In this document: piece after piece, positions 10,741 to 21,167 of the stretch
How positions within the stretch are numbered: the first letter of the stretch is position 1
How the letters are laid out: every line of letters starts with the position of its first letter
Origin: Penium margaritaceum
Lineage: Eukaryota > Streptophyta > Zygnematophyceae > Desmidiales > Peniaceae
Direction: 5' to 3'
Assembly: GCA_023375785.1 (NCBI GenBank)
Contig: SZWC01004799.1
Coordinates: forward strand, 22,730 to 86,729
Length of the DNA stretch: 64,000 bases
Position numbers and translations under genes: made by a program
Notes under the pieces: generated by a model
What the model was told of the DNA's origin: nothing
Databases searched by the model: none
What the model saw: only the letters and a program-made list of their open reading frames with translations

Positions 10741-11840
10741 CTACAAAATGGCGTCTCTAAATGCTAGAACCGGGCGCTTCCTGACGGCGTCCTACTCTTC
10801 TCTGTGCTTTTGACCTCCCTCTGCTCTTCTCTTTCGAAGCCTTGTCTAACATGACCTGGGTTTGGAACCGTGTACCCCACTATCCTTTTTCCTGTAACGT
10901 CACACCCTTTGAGCGCTGGTTTGGTTGTCGCACTGGTCTTTGACTTGCTCACGTTGGGGGCTCTGTCACTTGCGTTTGGCTCCGTGAGGACCTTCGGGAC
11001 AGCAAGCTTAGTCCCCATGCGCGTCTCTAAGCCTTCCTCAGTGTTTCCGCCATGTCAAAAGCATGGAGCTTCTGGGACACTGACCAAGCCTGGGTCATTG
11101 AGTCCCGCAATGCTCCTTTCTTTTAAAATGTCTTTCCTCGTGATTTGTCCCATGTTGCTCCACCCTCTTCCCTATCCTCGCTCTGTTGGCTTGGAGGGGT
11201 GGGTCTGTCTCCACCTCCGGTCTCACAGGGACCCTTCCTTCTTCCACCAATACGGCTCCCACTTCTGTTCCTTCTTCCTTTCCTTTCCCACCTCTGTTCC
11301 ACGGCCGGTGCTTCCCCCAGCCTGCCATCCGATTCACCGACCGGCACTTCCCTAGAGTTGTCGCCGGCACCTTCTCCCTTAGTATCCTCAGATTCCACGT
11401 CTACAGCCATCAGAGCCCCGGCACAGTCCCCTACTGTTGTCTCTACGCATTCACCCTTATGTCATTCCTGACTCACCTTAGACGCCTTCACTATAGAAAT
11501 CAGTGCCCGTTGGTGTGTCAGAACCCGCTCCTGTGTCTCAGGCTCCTCTTGTCGGCCCAGAGCCATACACTTACGGAGGGAGACTTCTCCCTCTCCCTCA
11601 CCACTCTGCTTCTAAGTCCTCCTAGTCCTCTCAGCGTCGCAATTGCTCTCGTGCATCATCCACCTCAGTTGGTTCTCCCTACAGAACCACTGGTTTAGAT
11701 GCACTCAGGCTTGAGGTCACCGTAGTCTACCTTTACTCTACAGTGGGCTATGCACTCATAGCTGAAGATTTTCACATCATCCTTCAGATTTGTGTTGCCA
11801 GCTATGATGCAGCCTGCTTCACATCAAGTGGGCTGCCCTC
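10741..11840 (+). other. D integrase C-terminal/linker region, decayed
   Basis: Between the integrase core and RT the reading frame is badly broken. Ser/Pro/Thr-rich frames at 11145-11700 probably represent the variable linker that in F, G and B is made of 12-residue repeats. Confidence 0.4.
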
Positions 11841-12640
11841 ACTCCCCCTTGAGCCTACCATTGTCAGGCAAGCCCGTGAGGCAGCCCAAGCTGACCTCTG
11901 GGAGAAGGCAATGCAAGAGGAGCTGACTGTCCGCAAGGAACATGGGTTCTTTGAGCTTGTCAATCTCCCAGCAGTCTGCAAAGCTTTTTTGGCCCTTTGG
12001 GTTCTCCGTCAAAAGCTGAAGCCTGATGGCAAGGTCAATAGGTACAAAGCTAGGCTCACAACCAAGGGGTTGTCCCAGGTTCCAGGCATTAACTTTGACG
12101 AGAAGTTTGCTCCAGACGGTCAGTACACCACCCGCCCGTGCTCTCTTGATTCTAGTTGCCCAGCATGACTGGGAACTCGAGTAGATGGATGTCAACAATG
12201 CATTCTTTCACGGTTGATTGGATGAAGAGATCTACATGGTGCAGCCACCTGGCTTCACCAACAACACGAACAAGGTCTGGCGGTTGCGCAAGGCCTTGTA
12301 CGGGTTCAAGCGGTCGCCTCGCTGTTGGAACATGGAGATCGTGTCCACTCTCGAGAGAGGTAACCCAGCACTCTTTCTGAGTACACCCTCAGAGCCCCTC
12401 GTGGCCATTCTGGTCTATGTCAATGACCTCCTTGTTGCTTCACCCAGCCCTGCCAATGTGCAGTCTGTGAAGTCTTTGCTCTAATCCAAATACAAGATGA
12501 AGTACCTGATTCCGGCTTGAGTATTCCTTGGTATGGAACTTCAGCGTGACCTCGAGCATCACACTCTGCACGTACACCAGGTTATCTACATCCACAACCT
12601 TGGGGAGTGATTTGCCTCCTTGTTGACCGACACACCCACT
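11840..12640 (+). pseudogene. Element D reverse transcriptase remnant
   Basis: Copia RT landmarks appear in order. WEKAMQEELTVRKEHGFFELV is followed by QKLKPDGKVNRYKARL, INFDEKFAP, then after a frame change MDEEIYMVQPPGF, RKALYGFKRSPRCW and LVYVNDLLVASP. The catalytic YVDD box reads YVND at 12416-12427, losing one of the two metal-binding aspartates. A frameshift near 12130-12200 and stops at about 12484 and 12520 break the enzyme. It would have copied element RNA into cDNA. Confidence 0.8.
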
Positions 12641-13380
12641 ACATCTACACTAATGATGTAAGCAGATCAATGCCTGCTGAAGTCCGACCCATCCTAGCTG
12701 AGGGAGCTCATCGACATCATTGACTACCTCAGTGTGATTGGATCTCTGATGTATCTTGCCAACACCACTCGAGCAGATGTGGCTTCCTTGTTCAACGTCC
12801 TGGCTCAGTTCTCCTAATAGCCTTGTCAAAGACATCTCAAGGTAGCGCTGCGTGCCATTCACTGTGAACTAACTACCACATGTGTGGAGCTGTGCTACAG
12901 AGCACATCCCTCTGTGGTTGTCGATGGATACACTAACAGTGACTCGTCTCTAGACACTGACACCCGCAGTCGCACTGGCTACATCTTTCTTGTTGGTTGG
13001 ACTGCTATCTCATGGAAGAGTGGAAAGTAGGGATGTTTTGCACGTAGCTCCAGTGAGGGAAACTACATAGCACTTGGTGCAGGTACATGTGAGAGTAAAT
13101 GGATGTCTCGCTTGCTGCAACAGCTTTGTGTGTTCATCCGCTGCATCAGAATTCGCCACGAGAATCAAAGCACCAAGGCAATTATTGAGCATGATGGCAT
13201 GCATCAGCATTGAGCATCATTTTTTACGCAAGCGCATTGATGTTGGAGAAGGTCAAGCTGTCGGGGTCGACACCCGTAAGCAGCATGCAGACTTTCTCAC
13301 CAAGGCTCTTAGCACTGGGATGTTCAAAGCACTTGTGCATGCTATTGGTCTGATGCGTGCTTGTGATTCCCCGAATTGAT
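12640..13380 (+). pseudogene. Element D RNase H remnant
   Basis: The connection region (IGSLMYLANTTRADV) is followed by RNase H motifs: GYTNSDSSLDTDTRSRTGY, SSSEGNYIALGAG, an intermediate HENQSTKAI and the C-terminal ADFLTKALSTGMFKAL ending at 13379. Several residues that coordinate metal in the family are changed (GYTDSD to GYTNSD, the AE-AEY motif to SEGNY, HCDNQS to RHENQS). Stops interrupt it. It ends about 100 bp before the 3' LTR. Confidence 0.75.
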
Positions 13381-13465
13381 GTGCATGCATCCTGTCATTT
13401 GTTGCGTTAGTGACGTGGTTGTGTGCTAAAAATACTCACATGTTTTTGTGGGATGCTCGTCTTTG

Positions 13466-13478
13466 GGTCATGGGGTAG
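13466..13478 (+). promoter_or_regulatory. Element D polypurine tract
   Basis: GGTCATGGGGTAG lies immediately before the TG of the 3' LTR, the position of the plus-strand primer. It resembles GTCATGGGGGAG of elements B, G and H. Confidence 0.6.
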
Positions 13479-13523
13479 TGTTGGTTGTGGTTGCACGATA
13501 CGCAAGTGACCTCTTGACTTCAT

Positions 13524-13563
<40 letters not shown>

Positions 13564-13580
13564 ACATACATACATACACA

Positions 13581-13625
<45 letters not shown>

Positions 13626-13924
13626 TCACTACAGGTGACCAAACTGACATGAAGCTCAAGGCGCACACATGGTGGACAATGCATCCCAGGCGTCTTAGCC
13701 GGGTGCACGATTGGCACAAGCACTACCATGTTCAGTTGTGCTCAGTATCTGCTCAGCAAACATTGGAGTATCACACATAGGGAAACATGCATCCACATAC
13801 GCTCGAGGCCGATGTGGCTATTTGTACTTCAGATATGCATGCTTAGACAGAGTCGTTGGTACAATGAACCGGGATGCTAATCCTACGGGGCCGGACTGTC
13901 GGTTATGCCGAAATGTGAGAAAGC
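13479..13924 (+). repeat. Element D 3' LTR, left part
   Basis: Begins TGTTGGTTGTGG and matches the D 5' LTR up to GTGAGAAA, where element B interrupts it. It contains a CA microsatellite that is far shorter in the 5' LTR. Confidence 0.85.
13525..13622. repeat. (CA)n microsatellite with CATA interruptions
   Basis: About 98 bp of CA dinucleotides with several CATA variants. The equivalent place in the D 5' LTR (about 5101-5112) has only a few units, so expansion occurred in this copy after insertion. Confidence 0.95.
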
Positions 13925-14765
13925 TGTTGGTTTTCACGAATCACTCTTTCTACTCTGTTGTGTCCTCCCGACTTGTGTACATTGGCTTGCAGATGAATGA
14001 CGGCGAGAAGCGACGCTGCTGGAGTGCCATCTAGTGGCGCTGACACACGCTGAGGCCTACACGCATCTTGCTGGAACCTCCTCCCTCCAATGTGCTCAGC
14101 TCCATCGGCAGACCTCGTCAGCAGTGGTGCCGCCGGCAGTCACTGTCACTGCATATGTTATCTGCATGCGTCCAGTCCTGGATCTGAATGCGTTGTTGCA
14201 TCTAAAGCTCCATGTTCTGCTCAGGGTCCAAGTTTCATATCATTCTGGCACTGTTGGGACCGGGGAGAAGCGTAGACACCGCCTGGGTTTAGGCAGCTAT
14301 AACTCATTGCTGATGTTTTTCTATGTGATTCTGACCGCATGACTGTGTTTGCAGCGTGCCTACTATGGTAGATATGGTCCAGTTTTCAGGCAAAACGGAC
14401 AACGTCCAGGTTTTCGGCTGTCAGCTATATGGCGGGGCTCAACAAGAAAACCCTGCCTGCCAGAAAACAGCTCATTTTTCTGATTGCCTTAGAAACTGAG
14501 TAACAAGCTCTACAGAGCTGGGAGGGATCTAAAACTTGGAGGGGTCTCCCATTGTTTCTCATTCTTACTTCCTAATCAGTCATTTGCAGTTTTCAGATGT
14601 TATCTGGCACTAACTCTGGCGCACGCGTTTCTGAGTAACAACACCAGAGCCCTCAGACTTGGACTCTAGTGTAGCAGACTGAGGGGGCAGCCTCAGCAAC
14701 GAACGTGAGTTCCCGCACGCTGCATCAACAACAATGCTGCCCCAACCTACGCCATTAGGTCTTCA
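13925..14765 (+). repeat. Element B 5' LTR
   Basis: Runs from TGTTGGTTTTCAC to TTAGGTCTTCA (TG..CA). It aligns with 28685-29489 and, more distantly, with the LTRs of F and G, sharing GTTGTGTCCTCCCG near the start and GACCCCTCCAAG-type sequence in the middle. Confidence 0.9.
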
Positions 14766-14769
14766 ATCT

Positions 14770-14782
14770 TGGTATTAGAGCC
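14770..14782 (+). promoter_or_regulatory. Element B primer binding site
   Basis: TGGTATTAGAGCC lies four bases after the LTR and matches the initiator-Met tRNA primer site except for one C-to-T change. Confidence 0.85.
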
Positions 14783-15910
14783 ACAGGGCAGGAGAAGGAG
14801 CAGAACACCGGCGAATAGGTCATGTCAATGCCAGCGGTTCCAAGAACACGCCCGTGCAGGGGAAATGCTGGAAAATTTTTCCTGGTAGCGTTGAAACGTC
14901 GGGTGGCCTCTTCAAAATGCTGTCGATGCAGCTAGAATACTGCCACGTATCTTCGGCAGCACTAACCCCACGGCGGTGGTAGCAGTGGTGGACTCGCGGC
15001 CGGCACGACCGACCGACGCTAGAGTGGCACTAATGTACGTGGCACCAACACCGCTAGAAAAGTGACTTCGCATCTGCAATTACCAGCGCGGCAGCAACAG
15101 CAGCAACACGTAGGAAGTAATACGTAGCAAGCAGCAAGTAGCAAGCAGCACGCAACTAGTAAGCAACAGCTAGAACAGCAAGTAGTAGCATGCAACAGCA
15201 GCAATAGCAGCAGTGAGCAGCAAGGAGCACGCAATAGCTGCAACAGCGGACAGCCCTAGCAGCAGCGAACGGCGAGCAGCAGTGAGCAGCAAGTAGCGAG
15301 TAGCAATAGAAGCAATAGTTGTAGGATCAGCGAGCAGCTACAGCCGGAAGCATGCAGCAACAGCCAGCGGCGGGCAGTAGCAGCAGGCACTTTGGGCAGC
15401 AGTAGCAATAGCCAGCAGCAGCAATAGCAGTAGCGGCTTGCAGCAACAGCAGCGGCTAGGCCAGCAGCACATAGTTGTAGTAGCAGAAAGTAAGAACCAT
15501 GAACAAAAAAAAAACAAAAGGAAAATCATGGAACCCGCACCCACCACAACCGAAGGCTGGGGGCAGCATCTCCACCCTCACTACTGCTCCTATAGCAGCA
15601 GCACCTGTTGCAGCAGCTGTAGCGTGCAACAGCGTTGTTGCAGCAGTAGCACCCATTACAGCTGATGCCATAGCCGCAGCAGCTGCAACAGCACCAACAA
15701 CAGCCGGTATAGCACCAGTAGTAACAATTGCAGCTGCAGCATCCGCAACAGCAGCCAGTACAGTAGCAGTAGTAGCAGTAGCAGCAGCAGATGCCACACC
15801 AGCCACTACAGTAGTAGTAACAGTAGTAGTAGCAGCGGTAGTAACAGCACCAGTAGCAGCAGTAGTCACAGCAGCATTAGCAATAGTGGCAACAGCCGCA
15901 GTATCAATAG

Positions 15911-15973
15911 GGACGTCAGCCGCGAGCACTGACATCATCGCTGACATCACTGCTGACGTCACTATTGACGTCA
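15911..15973. promoter_or_regulatory. TGACRTCA array 1 in the B leader
   Basis: TGACATCA at 15930 and 15942, and TGACGTCA at 15954 and 15966, lie at exact 12-bp steps, preceded by GGACGTCA at 15911. TGACGTCA is the known core site of CREB/ATF/TGA-type bZIP factors. A role as an enhancer is inference. Confidence 0.6.
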
Positions 15974-16311
15974 GTAGGAGAAGCAGCAGCCACAACAGTA
16001 ACCATAGCAGCAACCGCAGCAGCAACAACAATAGCAGCAGTAGTAGTAGTAGCAATTGCAGCCGCTACAGTAGCCACTACAGCAGTAACAATGGCAGTAG
16101 CAGCACTGGCAACAGTAGTAGCCGTAGCCATAGTAGCAGCAACAATAGCAGCAGCAACAGCAGTAGCAACTGCAGCAACCGTAGCAACAGCCACTACAAC
16201 AACAGCAATAGCACTAGTAGCAGCAGCAGCAGCTACATTAGCATAGCAACTAATGCAACAGCAGCTGCAGCAGCTGTGCAAAAGCGAGTGCTTGCCTCAG
16301 CCACCCTCGGC

Positions 16312-16385
16312 TGATATCACTGCTGACGTCCCTGTTGACATCAGCTGCACTGTTAACATCATTGTCGACGTCACTGCTGAGGTCA
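16312..16385. promoter_or_regulatory. TGACRTCA array 2 in the B leader
   Basis: TGATATCA (16312), TGACGTCC (16324), TGACATCA (16336), TAACATCA (16354), CGACGTCA (16366) and TGAGGTCA (16378) are spaced 12, 12, 18, 12 and 12 bp. The array ends about 40 bp before the gag ATG. Confidence 0.6.
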
Positions 16386-16426
16386 CCAACAAGTTCAACA
16401 CAACACCAAAAAAAACAAAGGGAACC

Positions 16427-16735
16427 ATGGCTGATAGTGAGGAGGGGTCCTCCTCTGTGGGAGGACCCATTAGTCCCCCCTTTCTACAGCAACTGCAACA
16501 GCCGCAATAGCAACAACAGTAGCAGCAGCTGCCGCCACTACACGAGCAGCAGCGGATGTGCAGCAACCGCAGTAGCAGCCGCTACAGAAGCAACAGCAGA
16601 AGACGCAGCAGTAGAAACAGCAGCTGCAGCAGCAACAGAAGCAGTCACTACAGCAGCAACTGCAGCAGCAGTAATAGCAACAGTAGCAGCAGCCACTACG
16701 GCAGTCACAATAGTTGTAGCAGCAACAATAGCAAT
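16427..16735 (+). pseudogene. Element B gag, N-terminal part (interrupted by C)
   Basis: An ATG in ACCATGG context opens MADSEEGSSSVGGPISPPFL followed by glutamine codons (LQQLQQPQ) and a stop-interrupted CAG tract. The same opening occurs in element F (37324) and on the minus strand in G (52808), so this looks like the true Gag start of the family. Element C is inserted in the CAG tract at 16735/16736, separating this part from the rest of gag at 21821. Function of the Gln-rich head is unknown. Confidence 0.7.
16731..16735. repeat. Target-site duplication of element C (left), GCAAT
   Basis: GCAAT precedes the C 5' LTR and is repeated exactly after its 3' LTR at 21816-21820. Confidence 0.95.
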
Positions 16736-17377
16736 TGATGGATATGAGGGTGCCAGAAAGTGACACAAATAGGTTGCTTGATAAAAATAATCTGGCATAA
16801 CAGTTGCATAGAGGATGTTTTAAAGGTTCAAACGCATTTTACGGAACTCAATTTGGAGTTCGTTTGAGTGAGATATGGATTTCCAAAGTTTGGAGATCAT
16901 GGGTCGGGTTCAAGTGACGACCTGTGCAGTTTGAGCTCAAAAGGCGGCAAGATTATTGGCCAGGACGGCTGAGAGCGGCCTTCGAGGAGAAAAGACGGCT
17001 GGAGGACCTCCAGGAGAATCAAAGGAAGGATCAGTCCATGATTACTGGCGGTGCAGGTCGTGCAAAGACATCATTTTCATGTGTGACAAGGTGACTGTCG
17101 CTAGGCTAGGAGAGTGTGCAAGAGGGTCAACTTTCACAGAGTGGATCTCAGTGCTCCCTTGGCCAAATGAGACATAAAAGGGCTAGTTAGAAAGCTGTGA
17201 AGATTTACTTTCTCACTCAAGAGTTGATTCAGACATTTGTGTTCTCTGCAAACCTACATGTGCTTCCGTAATTCCTGTATGGGCAACCTGCCGCTCCCTC
17301 TCACAAACAGTTGGTCCTGCATCGGCGGCTCTTGGTGAGCCTGATCACCTCCCTGAGGGCTGCCCCAGTTTCCATCA
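16736..17377 (+). repeat. Element C 5' LTR
   Basis: Starts TGATGGATATGAGGG and ends CCCCAGTTTCCATCA. It aligns along its whole length with 21168-21815, with scattered substitutions and a small indel near 17098. Confidence 0.95.
17170..17178 (+). promoter_or_regulatory. Possible TATA element in C 5' LTR
   Basis: ACATAAAAG lies within the LTR about 200 bp before its end, a plausible TATA box. In the 3' LTR the equivalent reads GCATACAAG. Confidence 0.35.
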
Positions 17378-17378
17378 G

Positions 17379-17390
17379 TGGTATCAGAGC
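17379..17390 (+). promoter_or_regulatory. Element C primer binding site
   Basis: TGGTATCAGAGC, two bases after the LTR, is an exact copy of the plant initiator-Met tRNA primer site. Confidence 0.9.
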
Positions 17391-17476
17391 TAGAACAAGG
17401 CTTTGTTGCATCCTTGAGGTATTCCTTGCACTCTGTTGTATGAGAGAGTCGTTTGGGGGCTGAACGTTGCACTACC

Positions 17477-18237
17477 ATGGCGACATCCGTTTCTGTGGTG
17501 GCCGACGTCAACATCGCCAAGTTGAAGGCAAACTTCTTTAACTGGAGCAACAACATGAAGATGGTGCTGATGGCGAAGGGGTTCTAGATCCATGAGAGTG
17601 AGGAGGAACCAGCTCAGTCCTCTCTCTCACCTGGTGAGACCCGTACCCACCGCAAGAAGCGTGACTGGGCCCTCGCCACCATCTACCTCTACCTCACCGA
17701 ACGGCAGCAACTCCTCATCCGTGGCATCCTCACGCCAAAGGAGGTTTGGAGGAAGCTTGAGTCTACTTATGCATCCAATTCAATCCTCATGAACATGCAA
17801 CTGCGACGTCGCTTTGATATTGTGAAGATGGATGAGTCCGGATCCATGATTGACTACATCAACATGGTAAATAATCTTTCCGACCAGCTTTCTGCAATTG
17901 AGGACCCTGTCCAGGAGTGTGTACTCATTCTAACCATTCTCTCTGGCCTTCCTAGCAGCTACACTCCTCTCATTTTTTCCCTGGACCAGCGTGGCGACAA
18001 GCTCTCCCTCAATGATGTGGAGGAGAGCTTGCAGTTTGAGGAGGAGCGGCGCAAGGGTGAGGAGGGCTGAAGCGGACTGGACGTCGCTCTCATCACCAAC
18101 TCTCGTCATGGGGGTGGTGCTGCACCAACCAGGAGCAACGGCAAAGGAGGCAAGAAGAAGGGGAACTGCCACTACTGTAAGAAGCTGGGCCATTGGGCAC
18201 GCGAATGCCAGAAGAAGAAGGCGGACCTTGCGGCTGG
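17477..18237 (+). pseudogene. Element C gag (nucleocapsid with CCHC knuckle)
   Basis: ATG in CTACCATGG context opens MATSVSVVADVNIAKLKANF.NW, typical of copia Gag with a UBN2-type core. The frame continues through RDWALATIYLYLTERQQLLI, YASNSILMNMQLRRRFDIVKM and LILTILSGLPSSYTPLIFSL, and ends with a canonical zinc knuckle CHYCKKLGHWAREC (18167-18208; C-x2-C-x4-H-x4-C). Gag forms the virus-like particle and binds element RNA. In-frame TAG at 17586 and TGA at 18068 interrupt an otherwise open frame that runs into protease. Confidence 0.9.
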
Positions 18238-18712
18238 AGTGGGAGCGGGAAAGCTGCCCGATGCTTCCACGAACACAGCAGATTGGGAGAGTGGATTCGT
18301 GACAACCATCCAGGTCCTACACGTCTCCGACAACACCGCCTTGTTCTGGATCATTGACTCGGGAGCCACGCGGCACATGACGTGTTGCCGGGAGTGGTTT
18401 GTTGTCTACACCGTCATTGAGCCTCGCAGAGTGTACATGGGGGACAATCATGTGCAAATGGTGGTTAGGGAGGGTGAGACTGTGTTTTGTGCTTCCGTTG
18501 AGGGTAAGGACGTGGAACGTCGTGTGAAGGGGGTGCTCGATGTTCCGTGGCAAGCAGCTAACCTCCTCTCTGTCTCATCTCTCATCTCTAAAGGCATGCA
18601 TGTTCACTTTGAGAATGATGGCTGCACCATCTTTGCCCGTGCAGCCCGTGTGCTTGCAAAAGGGGACAAGGAGGACGGACTTTATAGTCTCTATGTGGCA
18701 TCGGAGAAGTAA
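18238..18712 (+). pseudogene. Element C aspartic protease
   Basis: In the same frame as gag, the sequence WIIDSGATRHMT carries an intact D-S-G active site (about 18352-18375). It is followed by KGVLDVPWQAANLLSVSSLISKGMHVHFENDGC, the copia protease fold, and ends at a TAA at 18710 before the integrase zinc region. In function it would cut the Gag-Pol precursor. Only the terminal stop separates it from integrase in the same frame. Confidence 0.85.
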
Positions 18713-18724
18713 GCCAACTCAGCA

Positions 18725-19617
18725 TTGGTGGTGACAGAGGGAAAACACGACATCGGCCTGTGGCACCGCCGGCTCAATCACATTGGCTTTGGCACCATCA
18801 TCTGCATGGAACAGATGGTTCGCGGGCTGGAGCTCAAGGGGGTGAAGCAACCTGGTGCATCAGCTTCTGAGAGCTGCATTGAAGGGAAGCAAGACCGCGC
18901 TCCTTTCATGGGGGAAGGGAAGGGGGTGGCTGAGCTTCTCTCACTCGTTCACCCTGATTTGTACGGTCCCATGCCATCTCAGTCCTTGTCCGGCAAGTTG
19001 TACTTTGTCACATTCATTGATGACAAGTCAAGGAAGGCGTGGGTGTCCTTCCTGGCTGGAAAGGATGAGTGCTTTGATGCGTTAAAGGTGTGGATTGTGG
19101 CTGCACAGATGAGAGTGGCAGGCAGTTGAAGGTGCTCCAGACGGTGGAGGAGAGTACCTCTCCAACGGCTTCCGAAACTTCCTAAAGCATTGCGGGATCA
19201 AGCATGAGGTCACCCCACCTGGAACACCACAGCTGAACGGCGTGGCTGAATGCGCAAACCCCACGCCCATGGAGCGTGTTCGCAGCATGCTCCAAGACGC
19301 GGAGCTCCCGCCAACCTTTCGGGCGGAAGCGGTCAACACCACCGTGTACCTGAAAAACCGGAGCCCTAGACGCGCTGTGCCGTTGATGACACCGGGGGAG
19401 GCGTGGACGGGACGCAAGCCAACAGTGATGCACCTGAAAGTCTTTGGGTGTGGCACATTCATGCACGTGCCTGCTGGCAACCGCAACAAGTTGGATGCAA
19501 AGTTGGTGAAGGTGGCATTCCTTGGCTACGACACCATGGGATACCGCCTCTATAACCTCGCTGCTCGCAAGATCATCCGCAGCCGTGACGTGGTCTTTCA
19601 AGAGGACGTGAAGGGCT
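18725..19617 (+). pseudogene. Element C integrase
   Basis: The zinc region LWHRRLNHIGFGTI..SESCIEGKQ keeps both histidines but the first cysteine of the usual C-x2-C pair reads S. The core starts VHPDLYGPMPSQS (first Asp), then FIDDKSRKAW. Near 19120 one base is gained or lost; the next frame holds PDGGGEYLS (second Asp) and QLNGVAE (catalytic Glu). The C-terminal part KVFGCGTFMHVP..LGYDTMGYRLYNL..IIRSRDVVF is well kept. The frameshift and a TAG at 19617 make it inactive. Confidence 0.85.
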
Positions 19618-20347
19618 AGACTTGGAGCCCTATATCTTCAGTTCCACTTGCTCCCGCACTCGTACCAGAAGTGGGAGAAGAGCCGGTAGCAGAAGAGGAC
19701 GGTGCAGAAGATGGCGGTGATAGCAACAATGACAAGGAGGTGGAGGGAGCTGAGAAGGAGAAGGAGCCAGCTGCTGAAATTGATGAGTAGGATCAACAAA
19801 GCAACGCACAGCAGCTGCCATGGACGTCTGCACGCCACAACCATGGTGCAGATGGTCCTGTGGAGACAGTGAGGCGATCCGAGCGCCTCGCAAGCAAATA
19901 GAGGCCGCTGGAGGAGCTGGTGAACCTGTGCACTGTTCCACCACCAACGGAGTCATCTGACCTCGAGCTTCTCTTCCTCACAGTCACCGATGACCCAGCC
20001 ACATTCTCTGAAACCATGCGCAGTGCCGCAGTGGCAGATTGGCATGTCGCAGTCGACAAGGAGTATGGTGCACTCATGAACATCAGCACCTGGACTCTTG
20101 AGGAGGCTCCACGTGGCAGCCGGGTGATTGGGTGGCGGTGGATCTTCGGGCCCAAGCGTGGTGCGAATGGTAAGGTGCTCAGGTACAAAGTACGGTTGGT
20201 TGCAAAGGGGTACGCGCAGACTGAGGGTGTGGATTACATTGAGATATTTGTGCCTGTCGCAAAGTTCCCATCCATCCTAGCGATCCTTGCTCTTGCTGCT
20301 ATGCACACGTCACATCCAAATGGATGTGTCATGTGCATTTCTGAATA
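19618..20347 (+). pseudogene. Element C linker and RT N-terminal part
   Basis: An acidic linker (EEPVAEEDGAEDGGDSNNDKE) with TAG stops at 19788 and 19899 leads to the RT start: AVADWHVAVDKEYGALMNISTWTL, RWIFGPKRGANGKVLRYKVRLVAKGYAQTEGVDY. The conserved QMDV.CAFLN motif is present in a shifted frame at about 20316-20346. At 20347 the RT sequence stops abruptly, before the YVDD box, and the next 120 bp are inverted. Confidence 0.85.
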
Positions 20348-20469
20348 GTCTGCATCATGCTCAGCTTTGCTCCCACTTCCAGTGGTATTGTGGCTTTGCT
20401 CCCTCTTGCCTTGTTGAAGTGCTTGATGATGTGGCTCATGTAGGTGCTTTGCGACAACTCTAAAGCAGC
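20347..20469 (-). pseudogene. Inverted RT segment within element C
   Basis: On the minus strand this segment encodes LELSQSTYMSHIIKHFNKARG and VGAKLSMMQ, the copia RT part that normally lies between the YVDD region and the connection domain. The plus-strand frame resumes directly after it with EAVPYQVAVGSLMYAAF, its usual neighbour. The segment is therefore in the right place but flipped, and roughly 100-110 codons including YVDD are missing beside it. Confidence 0.85.
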
Positions 20470-21140
20470 CGCATGGAAGCAGTGCCGTACCAAGTAGCAG
20501 TTGGGAGCCTCATGTATGCAGCATTCGGCACGCACCTCGACATTAGCCAAGCAGTGGGAGTTCTTAGCAAATTTTGCGCACATGTGGGCGTGCTGTATTG
20601 GGAGGCGGTCAAGCGCATGTTGTGCTACCTCCACAGCAGCACCAGCCTTTGCCTTGCCTTCAACGGCAACAACAGCCCCATCCTCATCGGCTACAGCGAT
20701 GCAGATTGGAAGGGTGACCTGGACACAAGGAGGTCAACCAGTGGGGTCGTGTTTGTGCTCGGGGGAGGTGCAATCAGCTGGAGGAGCAAGAAGCATGTGT
20801 GTCGCCCTCTCCACCACTGAAGCAGAGTACATCGCCTTGATTGAAGGAGAAAAGGAATTCGTGTGGCTACATGAGCTGCTAGTAAGCCTTGGAAAGCAGC
20901 AGACCACAGCCACCACCATCTACTGTGACAACATGAGCACCATTGCTCTGACCAAGAACGCATAATTTCATTCCTGCACCAAGAACATCGACCTACGATA
21001 TCAATTCATCTGCGAGCTCGTGACAAAGCAGGTGGTGCAGATCAAGTTCTTCCCTTCAAGCATGATGCTGGCAGACTTCCTCACCAAGCCGCTGGCAGCG
21101 CACCGCTTCCAGCAGCTGAGGGGACAGTGCGGAATTGTGT
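20470..21140 (+). pseudogene. Element C RT connection and RNase H
   Basis: AVGSLMYAAFGTHLDISQAVGVLSKF is the RT/RNase H connection. RNase H motifs follow: GYSDADWKGD, STSGVVFVLGGGAISWRSKK, then after a frame change at about 20800 STTEAEYIAL, YCDNMSTIAL and, after a TAA at 20963, MMLADFLTKPLAAHRFQQL and a stop near 21140. All four metal-binding acidic residues are readable, but frame breaks prevent one product. RNase H would remove the RNA template during reverse transcription. Confidence 0.85.
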
Positions 21141-21156
21141 GATTTTTTTTCTCGCA

Positions 21157-21167
21157 AAGTGGGAGAA
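21157..21167 (+). promoter_or_regulatory. Element C polypurine tract
   Basis: AAGTGGGAGAA directly precedes the TG of the C 3' LTR. Confidence 0.7.

Larger units (their letters stand above)
14783..16426 (+). repeat. Element B leader with CAG/GTA triplet tract and TGACRTCA arrays
   Basis: From about 15080 the leader is dominated by imperfect AGC/AGT/AAC triplets. Two clusters of TGACATCA/TGACGTCA interrupt this tract (15911-15973 and 16312-16385). No conserved protein frame was found before the ATG at 16427; long Ala-, Ser- and Cys-rich frames here result from the triplet repeat. Confidence 0.75.

Noticed and set aside
13407-13780. Cys-Val and Thr-His repeat proteins over the CA tract
   Set aside because: Pure translation of a dinucleotide microsatellite.
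15456-16760. Long Ala-, Ser/Asn- and Cys-rich frames in the B leader
   Set aside because: Same cause: triplet periodicity opens frames on both strands. Only the short head at 16427 is supported, by comparison with F and G.
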